Positions 47,540-59,623 of a stretch of DNA of 64,000 nucleotides are shown in pieces. Within the stretch, counting starts at the first letter, position 1, and every line of letters begins with the position of its first letter. The position numbers were made by a program, and so were the translations under genes. Below the pieces are notes generated by a model. That model was not told the DNA's origin, ran no database searches, and saw nothing but the letters and a program-made list of their open reading frames with translations. Where the stretch lies: contig QANU01102101.1 in NCBI GenBank assembly GCA_003254905.1, positions 211,417 through 275,416 on the forward strand, given 5' to 3'. The stretch is from Nissolia schottii (taxonomy: Eukaryota; Streptophyta; Magnoliopsida; Fabales; Fabaceae).

Positions 47540-49561
47540 ATGTCGTTTATGAGAGGAGACTTGCTCTCTCGAACCACGAAGCTCGTCAAGGGCATGGCCA
47601 AGGCAGAACCCCTCTGGCTCAAAGCCATGGAAGAGTTCGTCTCTCTTTCCTCCCTTTTCCCTCTTTATTTTCTTATTTTTTCGTTTTTTTTCCTTTTTTA
47701 TTTTTGCTCCCATTTGGGAGTATGACACTTCTTTTGCTTCAAAAATGGAATCTTTTCCAATGCTTGCTTGTAATTCTTTTCAATTTTATGTTTAGTCACT
47801 TTCCAAGGGGCATTGTGCATTTCATTTTTGAAAATTTATTTATTATTGTTTACTGAAACACAGCAAGCATTTTTGTGCTTGTGTTATTCATCTTTTCAAG
47901 TTTGACGTTTCTAGGTGGAGAACTTGTATTTTTTAGGAGTTTTCACCCAATCACTATTTTTGAGCATAGTGTTTATCTTTTTATGGCCATTTTCTTTTTT
48001 CCACAGAAAGGTGAAAAATTGTCTGATGCTCTCTTTTGAATGTGTTTACCAGAGCGCCGCCTGCAACGTTTCCTCGAGCTGAGGGGAAAATTCAGACCAT
48101 CACTCTTCCTGAGGATGTTTATGTGAAGAAGTTTTACAAGAAATATCCAGATTCAAAATACCATGATGCCATCAAGTATGCCCTTTTTCATGTCTCTATT
48201 TTTTTTCTTTTTAATCCATTTGCAATATTCAAGCATATGTAACATTGGAATTTAGGCCCATGTTCTCTAGTTACACTGACTATTTCTAGTCTGGTATCTG
48301 AGCTACTTTCACAAGGGATGCACATAAATAATCCGAGTTTCTTTCCATGAAAACAATGGAAAGAAGTGTATTCTCTCTGATTCTCTTTGTCAATTTCATG
48401 GACTATCCCTTTTACAGGGGCTGAGTTCTTCAGTATGGAACTAGTAATGTTTTGTGCTGTGTTGGACCTGTTGGCCAATGACCTGTTTCAAAACTTTGCA
48501 TTTGGACTGTTTGAAGGAGTATATTTGAGTCTATTTCTGCTATCTGATAGTTCTGTTGTTTATTATGTTTTATGATGGTTGTGAGCTTCCCAAATGCTTC
48601 TTAAAATTTATTGTGTTATATATTTGTATTACTATTAATTCTTTTTGGCTGTAGACTTTACTTGGGTTATGATTACTCTTTTGGTATTCATTTGGTACTC
48701 TACTCATGATCTGTCTAGTTGTGTTTCTTTATCAAACATACAAAGGTATTGGCGTGCTATGTTGTATGGTTTATCCTATTAGGTTTTAGTTGTTATTTTT
48801 TGGTTTCTTTCTTAGGATGCTTTATCCTTATTTGTATGATTTTCTTCTCTTTTAATAAAATTTCTTTTTCTGTCAAAAAAAAAATGTGTTACTATTAATA
48901 GATGCTGCCCACAAAAACAAAAAAGTTGCTATGTGCTGGTTTTATGAATTTGCAAAGAATTTCTGAATGAAGTAGTTTTAACTGGTTGGTGGGAGTTATT
49001 TATTGCTGTCAAAGCACAAGGAAAATTTTCAAATGGCACCCATTTTCAAATGCCCTTGTTTGTATGTTCATGATAGTAAGCATTTAGTGCATCACCTACT
49101 GATCCATTTATGAGATTAATGTTTCAACAGGATTCGTGCTTTTGATCCCCCTCCATCTCGTATATATGGCTTGCGGGTTCTTGAGTTGAAAGAGCAGGGC
49201 GTAAGTGAGGAACAAGCTATGGCTGTAGCCGATGTATGTAACCTGAATTTTTTCCTGGATATATTCTCTCTGCAATTTGCTTTCTCCTTTTCTCCTCTAA
49301 TTGTTACTTGGATTTTCTGCTACCTAGATGGAATATCTGGCAGAGAAGAAGGAAAAGAAGAAAGCATATGCCCGCCTGAAGCAAGTTGCTCGTCTTCAAG
49401 GAAAGAGACTTCCTCCAAACCCATACCCGAGTCCTATCAAGGAAATACAAGCTGAAGAGAGGAAATATGTTCGTGATCGTTTCCACAATCCCAAGATACT
49501 CGAAATTGTGAAGCGTCAGAAAGCCGAGGCAATGCAGAGATTCGGAGAGGGTGATTGGTGA
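47540..49561 (+). CDS. Mitochondrial small-subunit ribosomal protein, mS23 (MRP-S25) type
   Basis: Four exons: 47540-47634, 48053-48175, 49131-49233, 49328-49561; 184 residues in frame. Features seen: a basic N-terminus (MSFMRGDLLSRTTKLVKGMA), LWLKAMEEAPPATFPRAEGK, KFYKKYPDSKYHDAIK, RVLELKEQGVSEEQAMAVAD, a lysine-rich helix (EYLAEKKEKKKAYARLK), and VRDRFHNPKILEIVKRQKAE near the end. This matches, from memory, the plant mS23 family of the mitochondrial small ribosomal subunit (related to fungal Rsm25). It would act in mitochondrial translation. A leader intron ending at ttctgtag (47456) is likely. The start at 47540 is the first ATG after that acceptor. Identity as mS23 rather than another mitoribosomal protein is moderately sure. 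Confidence 0.85.
48640..48884 (+). mobile_element. Short LINE-like tail in mS23 intron 2
   Basis: A T-rich, non-coding segment ending in ttctgtcaaaaaaaaaa is flanked by near-identical 15-base duplications, tgtattactattaat (48625-48639) and tgtgttactattaat (48885-48899). Target duplication plus poly-A tail fits a heavily 5'-truncated LINE copy. The 3' end is not closely alike to the 54-kb LINE, so it may be another subfamily. Confidence 0.55.
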
Positions 49562-51137
49562 TTTACATAGGCTAAGTCAAAAACATATTGAAACTATAGC
49601 TCCGCCACAATAATATTGGCCATTAAAGCTACTGAAGAGTGCATACTTCTGCCATAATATTAAGGTGAAGTATTATTTGTTGAATTAGATAAAGTACACC
49701 AAGAAATTATGCCAAAATTTCTATAGGTTTGTTATATGCGAATGCTTGCGGTTAGTTGATGTTTTGTGTTAAGCTCTTTGGTTTGTTGTCAATTTGATCA
49801 TTAACCGGTGTACAGTGGAGTTTATTTGCATGAGCCATTATGAAAATTTTTCGTTGATATACTGAAAATTTTTACTAGCTGCAAAGAGAATTTTTATATC
49901 AATTAGTACTCTTATAAAACAGGATGCCGAAAGTGATGTGAGACAATTACTTTCGATAGATATTAATGGGGTGTGAAAATATATAAGAAGTAACTTGACT
50001 AGAAAACAAACTTAACCATCGTGATACACTTGTAATGATGGTACTAAAAGGTTAGAGCTTTCATCAGAACACTTGTAGAGAGAATACTTCACACTATTAT
50101 GTTGGTGTAAAAAGAAGCCAATATATACAAGAATCTTACCTGTGGAAGTGTGAACGGGTTCTGCTTAAGCACAAAGTAAGGAAAAATAGAACGGTAGAAG
50201 GGAATGAATGATAGTTATTGGATCGTGTTCCATATACCTTTCTTTGAACGACAGGTATACCATTTCTTTATCTTCGTTCAGAGATATGCGGATTAGAAAG
50301 AATTATTATACAACGTAAAGATTACAAAAGAACTATTATATTATTGTAAAGTTTATTCTTCAATTTCCACTTTCACTGTTCTGGTTTCGAGAAGGTTTGC
50401 CAAAATCAAACGGTTAAGTTGTAATAGAAGTACAAAAACTTTTATACCCACATACTGGCAATTTGGATCGATTAAAACATAAAAATAAGTTGTAGAGCCG
50501 TGAATATTTTTCATGAACTTATTTTGTTGTCCAATAACAATCAAATTAATTGTCAAAATAAACATGCTTTAAATTTGTGGTGTGCAAAATTGCATCATAT
50601 TTTATCTGAGAGACAAAGGACATTGTCCTTAGAAATGAGCAAATCTGTAGCGTGGAAAGTGGAAGGAAACCCATCTAATTCTATTCCAACGGAAAAGTAA
50701 AACTGAGCTGAGAATAAGAATGAAAATAAAAATTCAGGTTAAATAGACAACCTAAATTCACACCGCTCACTGGAGCAATCACCACCACCACCAACCATGC
50801 TTTGACAGCAGCATCAGCCACTCCCAAAATTTCACAGATCACAAACTGCAAAAGAGGTTAGCAAATCACAACAAACAAAATCTACTATTCCTTTCTCTGT
50901 GTTACTTTTTGGTTAAATTTGTACCACACAAAACACACTTCATAGTTTTTGTCTCATTCAAATTCCCACTTCATTTGAGACCAATTAAAAAAAAAAATTT
51001 AAAGGTTCCACTTCAATTTTCCTTTTTGCTCGTTATTTTTTCAGCTCTCACTGTCCATTCAATTGGTCCTCAAGCTTTCGTGCATCATCGTTCATTCATT
51101 CGTTCATCCATCAGCGCTTGTTCATTCCACCACATCC
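49562..51137. other. Spacer between mS23 and the beta-propeller gene
   Basis: 3' flank of the ribosomal protein gene, then AT-rich DNA and the promoter/leader of the next gene. No gene is seen. Confidence 0.5.
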
Positions 51138-52667
51138 ATGGAAGCATTATCACCATCACCATCATCATCAATGGCACTTCCTTTAACGAATCCTCGCCAT
51201 TCCGTCCACAAAGTTTCCAACTTCCAACTTTTCACCAAAGCAACAACCTTCATTCCATCATGGGTACATTCCACCAAGCCCAACACCACCACATTCCTCA
51301 CCCTCTCACCTCTTCCCTCCAAAAAGTTCCCATCTTTCCAACGTTGTTGCTCCACAAAGCCCGACACCAGCGCCAACAACAGTGACACAGACAGTAAGCC
51401 AAACGAGGAACAACAACAACCCGGTTCAGCTCCGAGTGGATCCAGTGATGAAGCTTTTGCTTCTTCTTGTTCATCGTCGTCATCATGTTCAGGGTTATCA
51501 CCACCACCTTCTTCTGTGTCAAGAGGTTTGGTCTTTGATTTGGGGGCTTCAAATTCATGGGACAGTGGAGAGGTTGGTTCCCCAGTGGTGAAGAGGTTCC
51601 TCAGTGATGAGGAAGAGAGGTGGTACATGTGGTACCATGGAAGGCCTAGTAATGGTAATGAGGGGAATCACCCATCTTGTGATTTGATAGGTTTGGCCAT
51701 TTCAAGCAATGGGGTGCACTGGGAGCGTGGCGTAGGGCCTGCTAGATCAAGTTCTGATGTGGGGTTTGTGATGAACTCTGGTAAGGATTGGTGGGGTTTT
51801 GACACTGGTGGGGTTAGGCCTTCTGAGATGGTGGTTATGTCTAGCACCAGGGTTAGAGCTTCCAGTGCTGTTTACTGGCTTTACTACACTGGTTATAGCT
51901 CTGAGAAGGCTGAGTTTTCTGACCATTCTTTGGAGTTCAGTTTGGAGAACCCTGATAGGTGTTTCATAAGTGGTGGTGTTGGTACTGATTGTGAGAGTTG
52001 TGGCAGTGGGAAGGTTTTCAAGTCGCTGCCGGGTTTGGCTATTAGTCAAGATGGGAGGTATTGGGCAAGGATTGAAGGGGAGCATCACAGTGGAGCATTG
52101 ATTGATGTTGGCAATGGGAAAGAGTGGGATTCTCTGTTCATTTCTTCTCCACAGGTTGTTTTCCATGGGAACGGCGACCTCCGGATGTATTACCATTCGT
52201 TCGACGTGGAGAAAGGGCAATTCGGTGTTGGGATTGCTAGGTCAAGGGATGGGATCAGGTGGGTGAAGTTGGGGAAGATAATGGGAGGAGGAAAAGCTGG
52301 CTCTTTTGATGAGTCCGGAGCAATGAATGCGTGCGTGGCGAAGAACCGGTTTGATGGGAACTATATGATGGCATATGAAGGTGTTGCTGCTGATGGGAAG
52401 AGGAGCATTGGTATGGCTGTTTCTCCTGATGGGCTGAAGGAATGGGTAAGGCTTCAAGATGAGCCAGTTTTGAAGCCATCGGACAAAGGTTGCTGGGATG
52501 ATAAGGACATTGGATCCCCATGTCTTGTTCACATGGATGCAGAAGCAAATGAGTGGAGGTTGTATTATAGAGGTATTGGAAATGGAGGAAGGTTTGGAAT
52601 AGGAATGGCTGTTTCTGAAGGGAAGGACATTAGAAGCTTTAGAAGATGGACAGGTTTTCATGTATAA
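51138..52667 (+). CDS. Plastid-targeted five-bladed beta-propeller (GH43-like) protein
   Basis: One exon, 509 residues. The start at 51138 (tccATGGAAG) has a strong context; no in-frame ATG precedes it in the open frame. Residues 1 to about 75 are rich in S, T, P and basic residues with few acids, like a chloroplast transit peptide, ending near KKFPSFQRCCSTKP. A low-complexity S/Q/P linker (about 80-125) follows. From about residue 135 there are repeated blade motifs: RWYMWYHGRP, IGLAISSNGVHWERG, VYWLYYTGYS, GLAISQDGRYWARI, DLRMYYHSFD, GVGIARSRDGIRWVKLG, SIGMAVSPDGLKEW, EWRLYYRGIGNGGRFGIGMAVS. These resemble the GH43/GH32-like five-bladed propeller fold. Typical catalytic acids cannot be assigned by eye, so enzyme activity is not claimed. 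Confidence 0.85.
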   Translation: MEALSPSPSSSMALPLTNPRHSVHKVSNFQLFTKATTFIPSWVHSTKPNTTTFLTLSPLPSKKFPSFQRCCSTKPDTSANNSDTDSKPNEEQQQPGSAPSGSSDEAFASSCSSSSSCSGLSPPPSSVSRGLVFDLGASNSWDSGEVGSPVVKRFLSDEEERWYMWYHGRPSNGNEGNHPSCDLIGLAISSNGVHWERGVGPARSSSDVGFVMNSGKDWWGFDTGGVRPSEMVVMSSTRVRASSAVYWLYYTGYSSEKAEFSDHSLEFSLENPDRCFISGGVGTDCESCGSGKVFKSLPGLAISQDGRYWARIEGEHHSGALIDVGNGKEWDSLFISSPQVVFHGNGDLRMYYHSFDVEKGQFGVGIARSRDGIRWVKLGKIMGGGKAGSFDESGAMNACVAKNRFDGNYMMAYEGVAADGKRSIGMAVSPDGLKEWVRLQDEPVLKPSDKGCWDDKDIGSPCLVHMDAEANEWRLYYRGIGNGGRFGIGMAVSEGKDIRSFRRWTGFHV

Positions 52668-52925
52668 GATAGTATTATGCCATGTTCTGTTATCCATTAT
52701 TTGAAATTTTAAAAAAACCAAGTCTAAATACAGTGTCTACATTCTTTATTAATTGATTTAATTGCGGAGTTTGGATTTAGTTGTTTGTAGTTAGCCTCAT
52801 TGCCGATTAATACCCTTGTATGGTAAGAGATTTGAGCTTGCCCTGATTTTTCATGAATGGTAACATCTAGATGCTCTTAACATCAGCAGGATTCTTCAAG
52901 CCATAAAATTTGACATTGTCACCAC
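52668..52925. other. 3' flank of the beta-propeller gene
   Basis: Probable 3' UTR, then the pre-insertion target DNA of the LINE. No other gene seen. Confidence 0.5.
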
Positions 52926-52944
52926 AATGCAGCATTGGGTAACA

Positions 52945-54527
52945 AGTCGTTTAGCTGGCGTCAATGTTCACCCTCAAGCCCTTTCTAGCACCCCTTCTTT
53001 AGCTAGTTGTCAAATCTATCTTGTGTATTTGGGTGTTCCTTTGGGAGGGAACCCTAGAGCTGGTTTTTTTTGGGGATCTGATTGTGGAAAAGATTTCTAA
53101 GCGCCTTGGAATTTGGAAAGGAGCTTATTTTTCTCTTGGGGTTGGGATCACCCTTATTCAGGCTTGCCTTTCAGGCATTCCACTATACTTCCTATCTTTG
53201 TTTCGCAAACCAGTGGGGGTAGCAAATTCCATTGAAAAGATCATGAGGGACTTTCTGTGGTCCAGTGCTTTGGATATGAAGCATGACCACTTGGTTAGTT
53301 GCAAGGTGTGATGTCACCCTACGAAGGAAGGTGGTTTAGGTTTGGGTTTGGGTAATGTGGTGTCTAAAATTATTGCTTTGGCGGCTAAATGGCTATTGTG
53401 TTTTCCTTTGGAGCCTCTTTCTCTATGGCATCAATTTTTTCGGAGTAAGTATGGCTTGGACACAAATAGGTGGGATGCTAAGTCTGCAAGCCTATCCTTT
53501 CATTCTAGCCCTTGGAAATTTATTTCCCGAGGTTACAATTCATTTCGCCCTTTGCTCTCCTTGAAGATGGGTAATGGCTCCCGGTTCTCCTTTTGGAAGG
53601 ACCTTTGGTTAGGCGATTCCCCTTTTAGTCATGCTTTTCCTTGCCTATATTTCCTATCTTCCCTACACAATGCACTTATTCAGGATTTTTTTGAGTTTAG
53701 GAATCCATTGCCTCTTAGGACTACAACTTTTTTCGAAATCTTAATGATTAGTCCTCTAAATTAGTTGTCTTTTTGAGTCTCCTCAATACTGTTACGTTGT
53801 CACATAGTCCAGACTTAGAGATCTTGGTCTCTTGATTCCTCTGGGCTATTCTCTGAGAATCCTATTTTCAGTTTCTAACTCATTCCTCGAACATAACCTC
53901 TTTCCACCTTGAAAAACTCATTTGAAAATCTAAAGCTCCCTGTAAAGTCAAATCCTTTATCTAGACAGTTGTGCTCAATAGAATTAATACTAATGACATG
54001 TTGCAGGTTCAGAGATCACATAAGGCTATTTCCCCTGATGTGTGTGTGTTATGTGTGGGGTGAATTCTGAAACAGTTACACACTTGTTCTTGCATTGTCA
54101 TATGGTTGATTCCTTATGGAACTGTCTTTTTGGTATCTTGGATGAGAGTTGGGTGCGCCTGACGACCTTAGACCAATTCTTATTGACAAGTTATGCTGGT
54201 TTTGGGAGAAGGAAAGAAGCCAATATTTTGTGGCAATGTGCCATTTTTGCTACTATTTGGTGTATCTGGTTTAGGTGCAAGCCCCATGTGTTTAATGATA
54301 AGTTTTTTTGATAAACTTGTACTTTGGATTAAGCGTTTCACTTCATCTTGGTGTAAAGCTCAATCTCTATAGAGGTCTTTCCCTCTCCGATATGTTGAGA
54401 GATTGGAAAGCCCTTCTTCATTGATAGCTTTTTTGTTTGATTTTTTGTATAAATAATCTCTTGTCCTCTCACCTTTATATCTATCTTCTCCTCTTATCAA
54501 TACAATTCTTCTTTCATCCAAAAATAA
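52945..54527 (+). mobile_element. 5'-truncated L1-type LINE with 19-bp target duplications
   Basis: A perfect 19-base target duplication, aatgcagcattgggtaaca, lies at 52926-52944 and 54528-54546. Within the element, C-terminal reverse-transcriptase and zinc-binding (zf-RVT) parts of a plant L1 are seen: IVEKISKRLGIWKGAYFSLG, LIQACLSGIPLYFLSLFR, GNGSRFSFWKDLWLGDSPF, then CVMCGVNSETVTHLFLHCHM. The 3' end has a T-rich tail ending with A-rich sequence near 54521. The coding part is interrupted by several frame changes and stops, for example between the parts ending at 53311 and starting at 53342, so it is a dead copy. The insertion is 1.58 kb. Confidence 0.9.
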
Positions 54528-54546
54528 AATGCAGCATTGGGTAACA

Positions 54547-55468
54547 GATACACAAGACATAAAATTTGATATTCTGTTACTGGTTAAATTGCCTCTGATT
54601 ACTGGTCAATTTCGGCTTAATGTTGTAAGAGTAAATTTCTTTTTCCCAAGATCTTCCAAAATTGCAGTAAGATCCCTCGGTACTGAAGGATCTTTGGTTG
54701 AGAATTGGCACTGCTTAGCCCGGAGGGTTACAGTGTGGATTATGGAAGGTGTTGTGGCGAGTTCTTGCAGCTTAACAGCCCTATGTTGTTGTTTCTCAAG
54801 ATTACTAAATAGAATATTATACCCAGTATGAAGCTTGGTGAGTTCTATATGATTCATGTCATGCGTGCTGCTTGTTTGGTTGTTTCTTTTATTTTCCAAA
54901 GTCACGTTTGGATTCTGCTTCAAATACCCTTGCAGTACTGATTCTGTTAGTTCCCTGCGCCAACCGTGTACTTTTGGTTGTTTCTGGAGCAAGAAAGCTC
55001 ATGAAGGGAAAACTGAACTGTCTGGTGTTTTTTGTTCTCAATTGAGAATTAATTTTAGGAGTGGAATGAGTTTGTTCAATGTGATACTGATCATGTTGTG
55101 GACAATGTAAATCAACAGCCTGTTTCATCATTTCTCATGTGAATTGTTTGAAAGAGTACATGTCTGAATCTTTGTTTCTTTTATCTGACGGTTATGTTCT
55201 ATATCATATTTTTTTTGTCCCGTAGGTGTGAGGTCCTCAAGTGTTTTCTCCCCTAATAAATAGGGCTTGATTTACTTGGTTTGTTAAAATTCCTTGAGTT
55301 TTCTGCTCATTAAAATACGCTGGTTTTATCAATTTGCTAATAATTCTTCACGGATTGGTTTGCACCACTTAATGGGAGGCGGTTATTGTTTGCAAAGAGG
55401 GTAAGTGAATTCATTGTTGCTTCCAGTTAAGTGATTAACTCCTAACCATTGGGGCATCTTGTATTCGT
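54547..55468. other. Intergenic DNA with a diverged copy of mS23 intron sequence
   Basis: Part of 55060-55400 resembles mS23 intron 2 (48430-49020): gtttgaaagagtac...tctgacggttatgttc against gtttgaaggagtat...tctgatagttctgttg, and gctggttttatcaatttgc against gctggttttatgaatttgc. A minus-strand open frame of 128 codons (54606-54992) has no recognisable similarity and is not called as a gene. Confidence 0.4.
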
Positions 55469-55625
55469 TATGCCAGCTACTTTGGGGCATATTGTGCTCG
55501 TCATGCCAACTACTTTGGGGCATATTATGCTTGTACTCGCCACTACTTTGGGGTGGGCTTCGTTTAGATTTGCCGCTACTTTGGGGTGTGTTCTGTGCGG
55601 ATTTGCCACTACTTTGGGGCGTGCT
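55469..55625. repeat. 33-bp minisatellite, about five units
   Basis: The core actttgggg recurs every 33 bases (gccaactactttggggcata, gccactactttggggtg and variants). Because 33 is a multiple of three, the array stays open in several frames and gives periodic peptides. These are not evidence of a gene. Confidence 0.85.
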
Positions 55626-55849
55626 TGGTTTCATCTTCTTTCTCTTTCTTTCTTTCTTTACATAAACATAAAGTTAGGTTGATGCTTGCGTAACATTGTC
55701 AACCAATCCATTTTGTGGGACTGGTGAGGGGCGTGTCCATTGGACGTGCCAAGAGATATGGATTTCCTAATATATAGCTAAGTTATTGCTTCAAGGCATA
55801 TCAGACCCTGTGTGGTCAGAGCCTTCGTAAGAATATCTCTTTTTCCCTA

Positions 55850-57115
55850 CGATTCAGTTATGATCCTTTACGATATTAGGTGATACTTCTAGTTATCTAT
55901 AGCCGTCCTAAGCCGTAACGACAACCGAGTCCTTATGATGCATGCCAATATACATACAATACCTTGTAAAATACTTCCTATGTCATTTTCTAAGTTCTCG
56001 TGTTCGTTGGAACTTATGGGAAAACCAAAGTCTTAAGTTCTCTGGTAGTCATTCGAATGGTATCGAGTGCCCATCCCAATAACACTGAAATTTGGCCTTT
56101 TGGGGGTAAAATTGCTGCGTCATTCGAATGAATAGGGTTTGATCATTCGAATGACCTAGCCTTTTTACTCTTGGATGAGTAAAATTAGTAGTCATTTGAA
56201 TGAAAATGCTTAGTCATTTGAATGACCACGTATAAAACTCATTCCCAGCATAGTTTAACTTTTGTTTTCTCTCTGAAATTCACTTTTAACTTTCCATAGG
56301 TTCCAATAAACACAGTTATATTTTCCTAACATCAAAACTACTAAAAATCGTCATTTCCATGATTATCTCCATAATTTCTACATATCAATTCCTATTTTTC
56401 TTTCACAAAAATACACACATATAATAGCACATAAAGCCACATAGATAGTGGTGATCGGATTATCCACCTCCAAATCTGGTGTGGAGACGGTAGGAATGAT
56501 GAGGAAAAATCCCTAAGCATGATAGGGTGGTCCCTGCTATTTTTTCGCCGTCTGACGGCATCACACCAGTACGCGAACGGAGCAGAACAAAGAAGGAAAA
56601 TGGACAAAGAAAGAAAGTGAAGTCTCAGCACGGTGAGACTCATGTATATATGAGCACCCATCACTGTGCTTGATATTTTTATATATATTATTATTATTAT
56701 ATTAAACTATTATATTATAATATTATATTATTACTTTTAATATTATAAATTATATATATATATATATATATCGCGTTTTGTCATAAATCGCTCGTATCTG
56801 GATGTCCTAAAAATATTTTGGACATACCGTCACGATTTACTAATTTTCCTTATTAATATTTTAAGTTCGGTCAAGGTATTCTTGGGATTATTTCCTTATT
56901 AGTGTATTTTACGAACACTTTCGATATCTGGAAAAATCTATGATTAAACTGAAACTCGTCCAAATTCTCAGGAAAGATCTGCGAGATCGGAAAACCCTAA
57001 CCCTGACTACAATTTTATGAGTTAGAGGTAAAATTCCACTTTCTCGCCTCCCCTCATCAGCTTAAAATTATTTATTGTGCGAAATCTCCGTACAAGGAAA
57101 AATCGTGATGTTACA
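55850..57115 (+). mobile_element. LTR-like fossil with tcattcgaatga palindromes
   Basis: Five copies of tcattcgaatga or close variants (56049-56224) are followed by ttgttttctctctg and aactttccatagg, the same order as at 32280-33900. It ends near 57115 with cgtgatgttaca, a usual LTR 3' end. An (at)n microsatellite lies at 56750-56771. Start, orientation and family are uncertain; it looks like a solo or partial LTR and has no coding part. Confidence 0.5.
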
Positions 57116-57281
57116 CAAGTACCCCGGCCTCCGCACCGTAGACAGACCGAGGAGTCTTAGAATCCATAACTGTCCGAGGAACCCTTATCTCGGTACAAGT
57201 TACCCGATGTTAGCACTGGTCCACATATAGGGAGGAAAAACAGAGGAAAAAGAAGAAGGTGAAAGAAATCACTGTGTATTG

Positions 57282-57422
57282 ATGGAATTCCCGAGCAATG
57301 TGCTCATGGAACCAAAAAAACGCATGGAGACTATACAAGAGCCTGAGGAAGAGTTTAAAGCTCCTCAACACTCCAAATTCTACTGGAATGACAACATCTC
57401 AGATTCCCCTTTTATTTCCTAA
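57282..57422 (+). other. Orphan 46-codon open frame
   Basis: ATG-initiated frame with the peptide start MEFPSNVLMEPKKRMETIQE and an acidic, hydrophilic middle, ending at TAA. The codon use looks gene-like, and the flank to the left (ccccggcctccgcacc) is GC-richer than the surroundings. I do not recognise it. It could be an exon remnant or a chance frame. Confidence 0.25.
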
Positions 57423-59623
57423 CCACTCTTCGCGCCTAAAACAACTGCCGTTCCCGCCGACCATCTTGCTGTCTCTTGCTGGATCCGTTACAACTGGGCC
57501 TGTAGCCCATTCCTTCCTACTACTCCTTGCAAATACATGCCCATATGATGGGTCTCTAACACAGGTACATTTTTTTTTTTTCCTAATTACTTGGATCTAT
57601 TGTAGATATTTATGTTTTATCCTGTTACTTTTTTTATTTTCATTGCAATCATTTTTGTGCTCTCAATCAAGGGTATCCTGCTGTTTGGCGTAAGTGTGAC
57701 ATATATGTTGTTTGGTGTTTCACAGTTCGCACCATAAATTCAACCCCAATCTTTTACTTGACACTGGATTTTCTTTTTCTTTTTTTTTTTTTCCCCCTGA
57801 AATTTCATGCGGACTAGCTTGGCCATATATCCGTTAGTTGAAAGCTGAATCGAATCAGACTGAAATCTTCACTCACTCAGCTGTACTGCTATTCTTAATT
57901 TAATGGAATCACAGTGATGAAAATGACATCTACTTCCTCTTCGTGTAACTTTCCATATGTAACATGGCACTACAGGGGTTGAGCCAAGGGGGGGGGGGGC
58001 TCCTTTCTGTGCATGCCCTCCCTTGATTTCAATATTTCCTCCTCTCTATATTAAATGCTTCAATATAGTTCCTACCTCCACCTCTGAACACTTGCACAGT
58101 ATAATATAAATGTACTTTTTTTCCCAGTAAGATTCCAACTTATAAACCAAATACCTCTCTCCAGTGAATAGAATTTTATATATATTGGGTTGGGTCTCTT
58201 TTAAGTAATTTGTTGTTTCTGGTAAAGACATGGTGTCAGTACATATGATCTCTGCAATCATACATGGGATTCGAAGCATGCGTCTTTTTTCTTTTGGGTG
58301 TTGGCGTGTTGCTAACGAATGGCCTATATATGACATTGGTTAAGGAAGTATGAGGAAAATGTTTTTAAACTTTCAATTTAATCAATGTCATTGAGAACTT
58401 ATGTAGCGCGTGCAATTAAGATGGCCTAGTTACAAGAGACTTTTGTTCGCATTCCCTGATTTGTATACTCATAAAGTATATTTAATTTAATGTGCATTTT
58501 ATTTTAAATTAATGGTTGGTAGTTTAAAATGTACTCTATGAACATGCAAGTATTTTTCTCTTGAGAGAAAAGATGGCAAATAAGAAAGTGAGAAGAGATT
58601 TCAATCCATACAAAATGTCATTTTGATTAAATTTTAGAGTAAAAAAGAGAATAGTTAGAGAAGAGAAAATCTTAATAAATGTTTTTAGGATAATAGAAAG
58701 TGATACTTTATTCAATTCACAGTTTAACGGTTTGGTGAAATTTCATCCTAATTAAAGTGTCTCAATTCAATAAAATTTACATGCAATTATTCATCTCGAA
58801 TTATAGTATAGGTCGAATGTCGAAATGTGGCATTAGAGCTAAGTGTTTAAGATTGAATGTAAAACCATTTGAGATCCCAAAAGTCTCAACTCTCCTAGCT
58901 AAGACTTTTGATACTTTGAGAACTAAGTCACTTTGTGAAAGAGAAGTTACGAATGTTGAGTAAAGTCAGAATTCAGAATCGATGTTTGGAATACTAAATA
59001 ACTTACGGTTACAAGCACGCGAGGATGAATTAGGAAACTTTACTTTCAGCCATATCGAAGGTTGACAATTATCAGTAGTTGTATTCGAAAGGAAGTTATA
59101 TTCACGGAGGCATGCAAATTGTTTAGAAGACACATGAATTAGTGTAAGAACAAGGAGCGGGCGAAGCCATGCAAACAATCGCTCAGGTTCATCTATAAAT
59201 AGCGCACGTGAGCTTATTTGTACGGGCAAAACACTAATTTTTGTTATTCCTTCATTTTTAATGTGATCAAAGTGTTGTAAAATGAATAGAATATAACTTT
59301 ACTCTATTTTACTCTAAGAACATTTAGAGAAATTCTCCTATACCCGTAAAGTAAAGTAAAAAAAAAAATTATATTCTAAATATATCATTTATCATTTAAC
59401 ACATTTAATGCATCTAAAAAAAATGGAAGACAATGATAAGCTGCTAATTTGGCAAATAATAAAATGCTCCAATCTATTTATTACGTCATTACAAATCTCA
59501 GTGACTCTTACCTCCTTAATTAACAATCGATCAACTACTTTCTGATACGATAATCAATAACTAGATATGAGCATTAATAAAAATGTCTTTACTCTCGGAA
59601 CAAGCACTAATTAATTTCTCAAC
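57423..59623. other. Intergenic DNA downstream of the MYB gene
   Basis: AT-rich spacer. 57960-58030 has a G-run (gggggggggggg) and 'gccctcccttg' that resemble fragments of a common plant repeat. No gene is seen. Confidence 0.5.

Noticed and set aside
51063-51137. Upstream extension of the beta-propeller frame
   Set aside because: The extension begins with TTG and lacks an ATG; the ATG at 51138 has a strong context and starts the transit-peptide-like region.
51122-51628. 168-codon minus-strand frame
   Set aside because: Complement of the serine/proline-rich part of the beta-propeller gene; a shadow of its codon composition.
54606-54992. 128-codon open frame on the minus strand
   Set aside because: No recognisable motifs, an equally open frame on the plus strand, and neighbouring DNA resembles a duplicated intron. 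Not strong enough for a gene.
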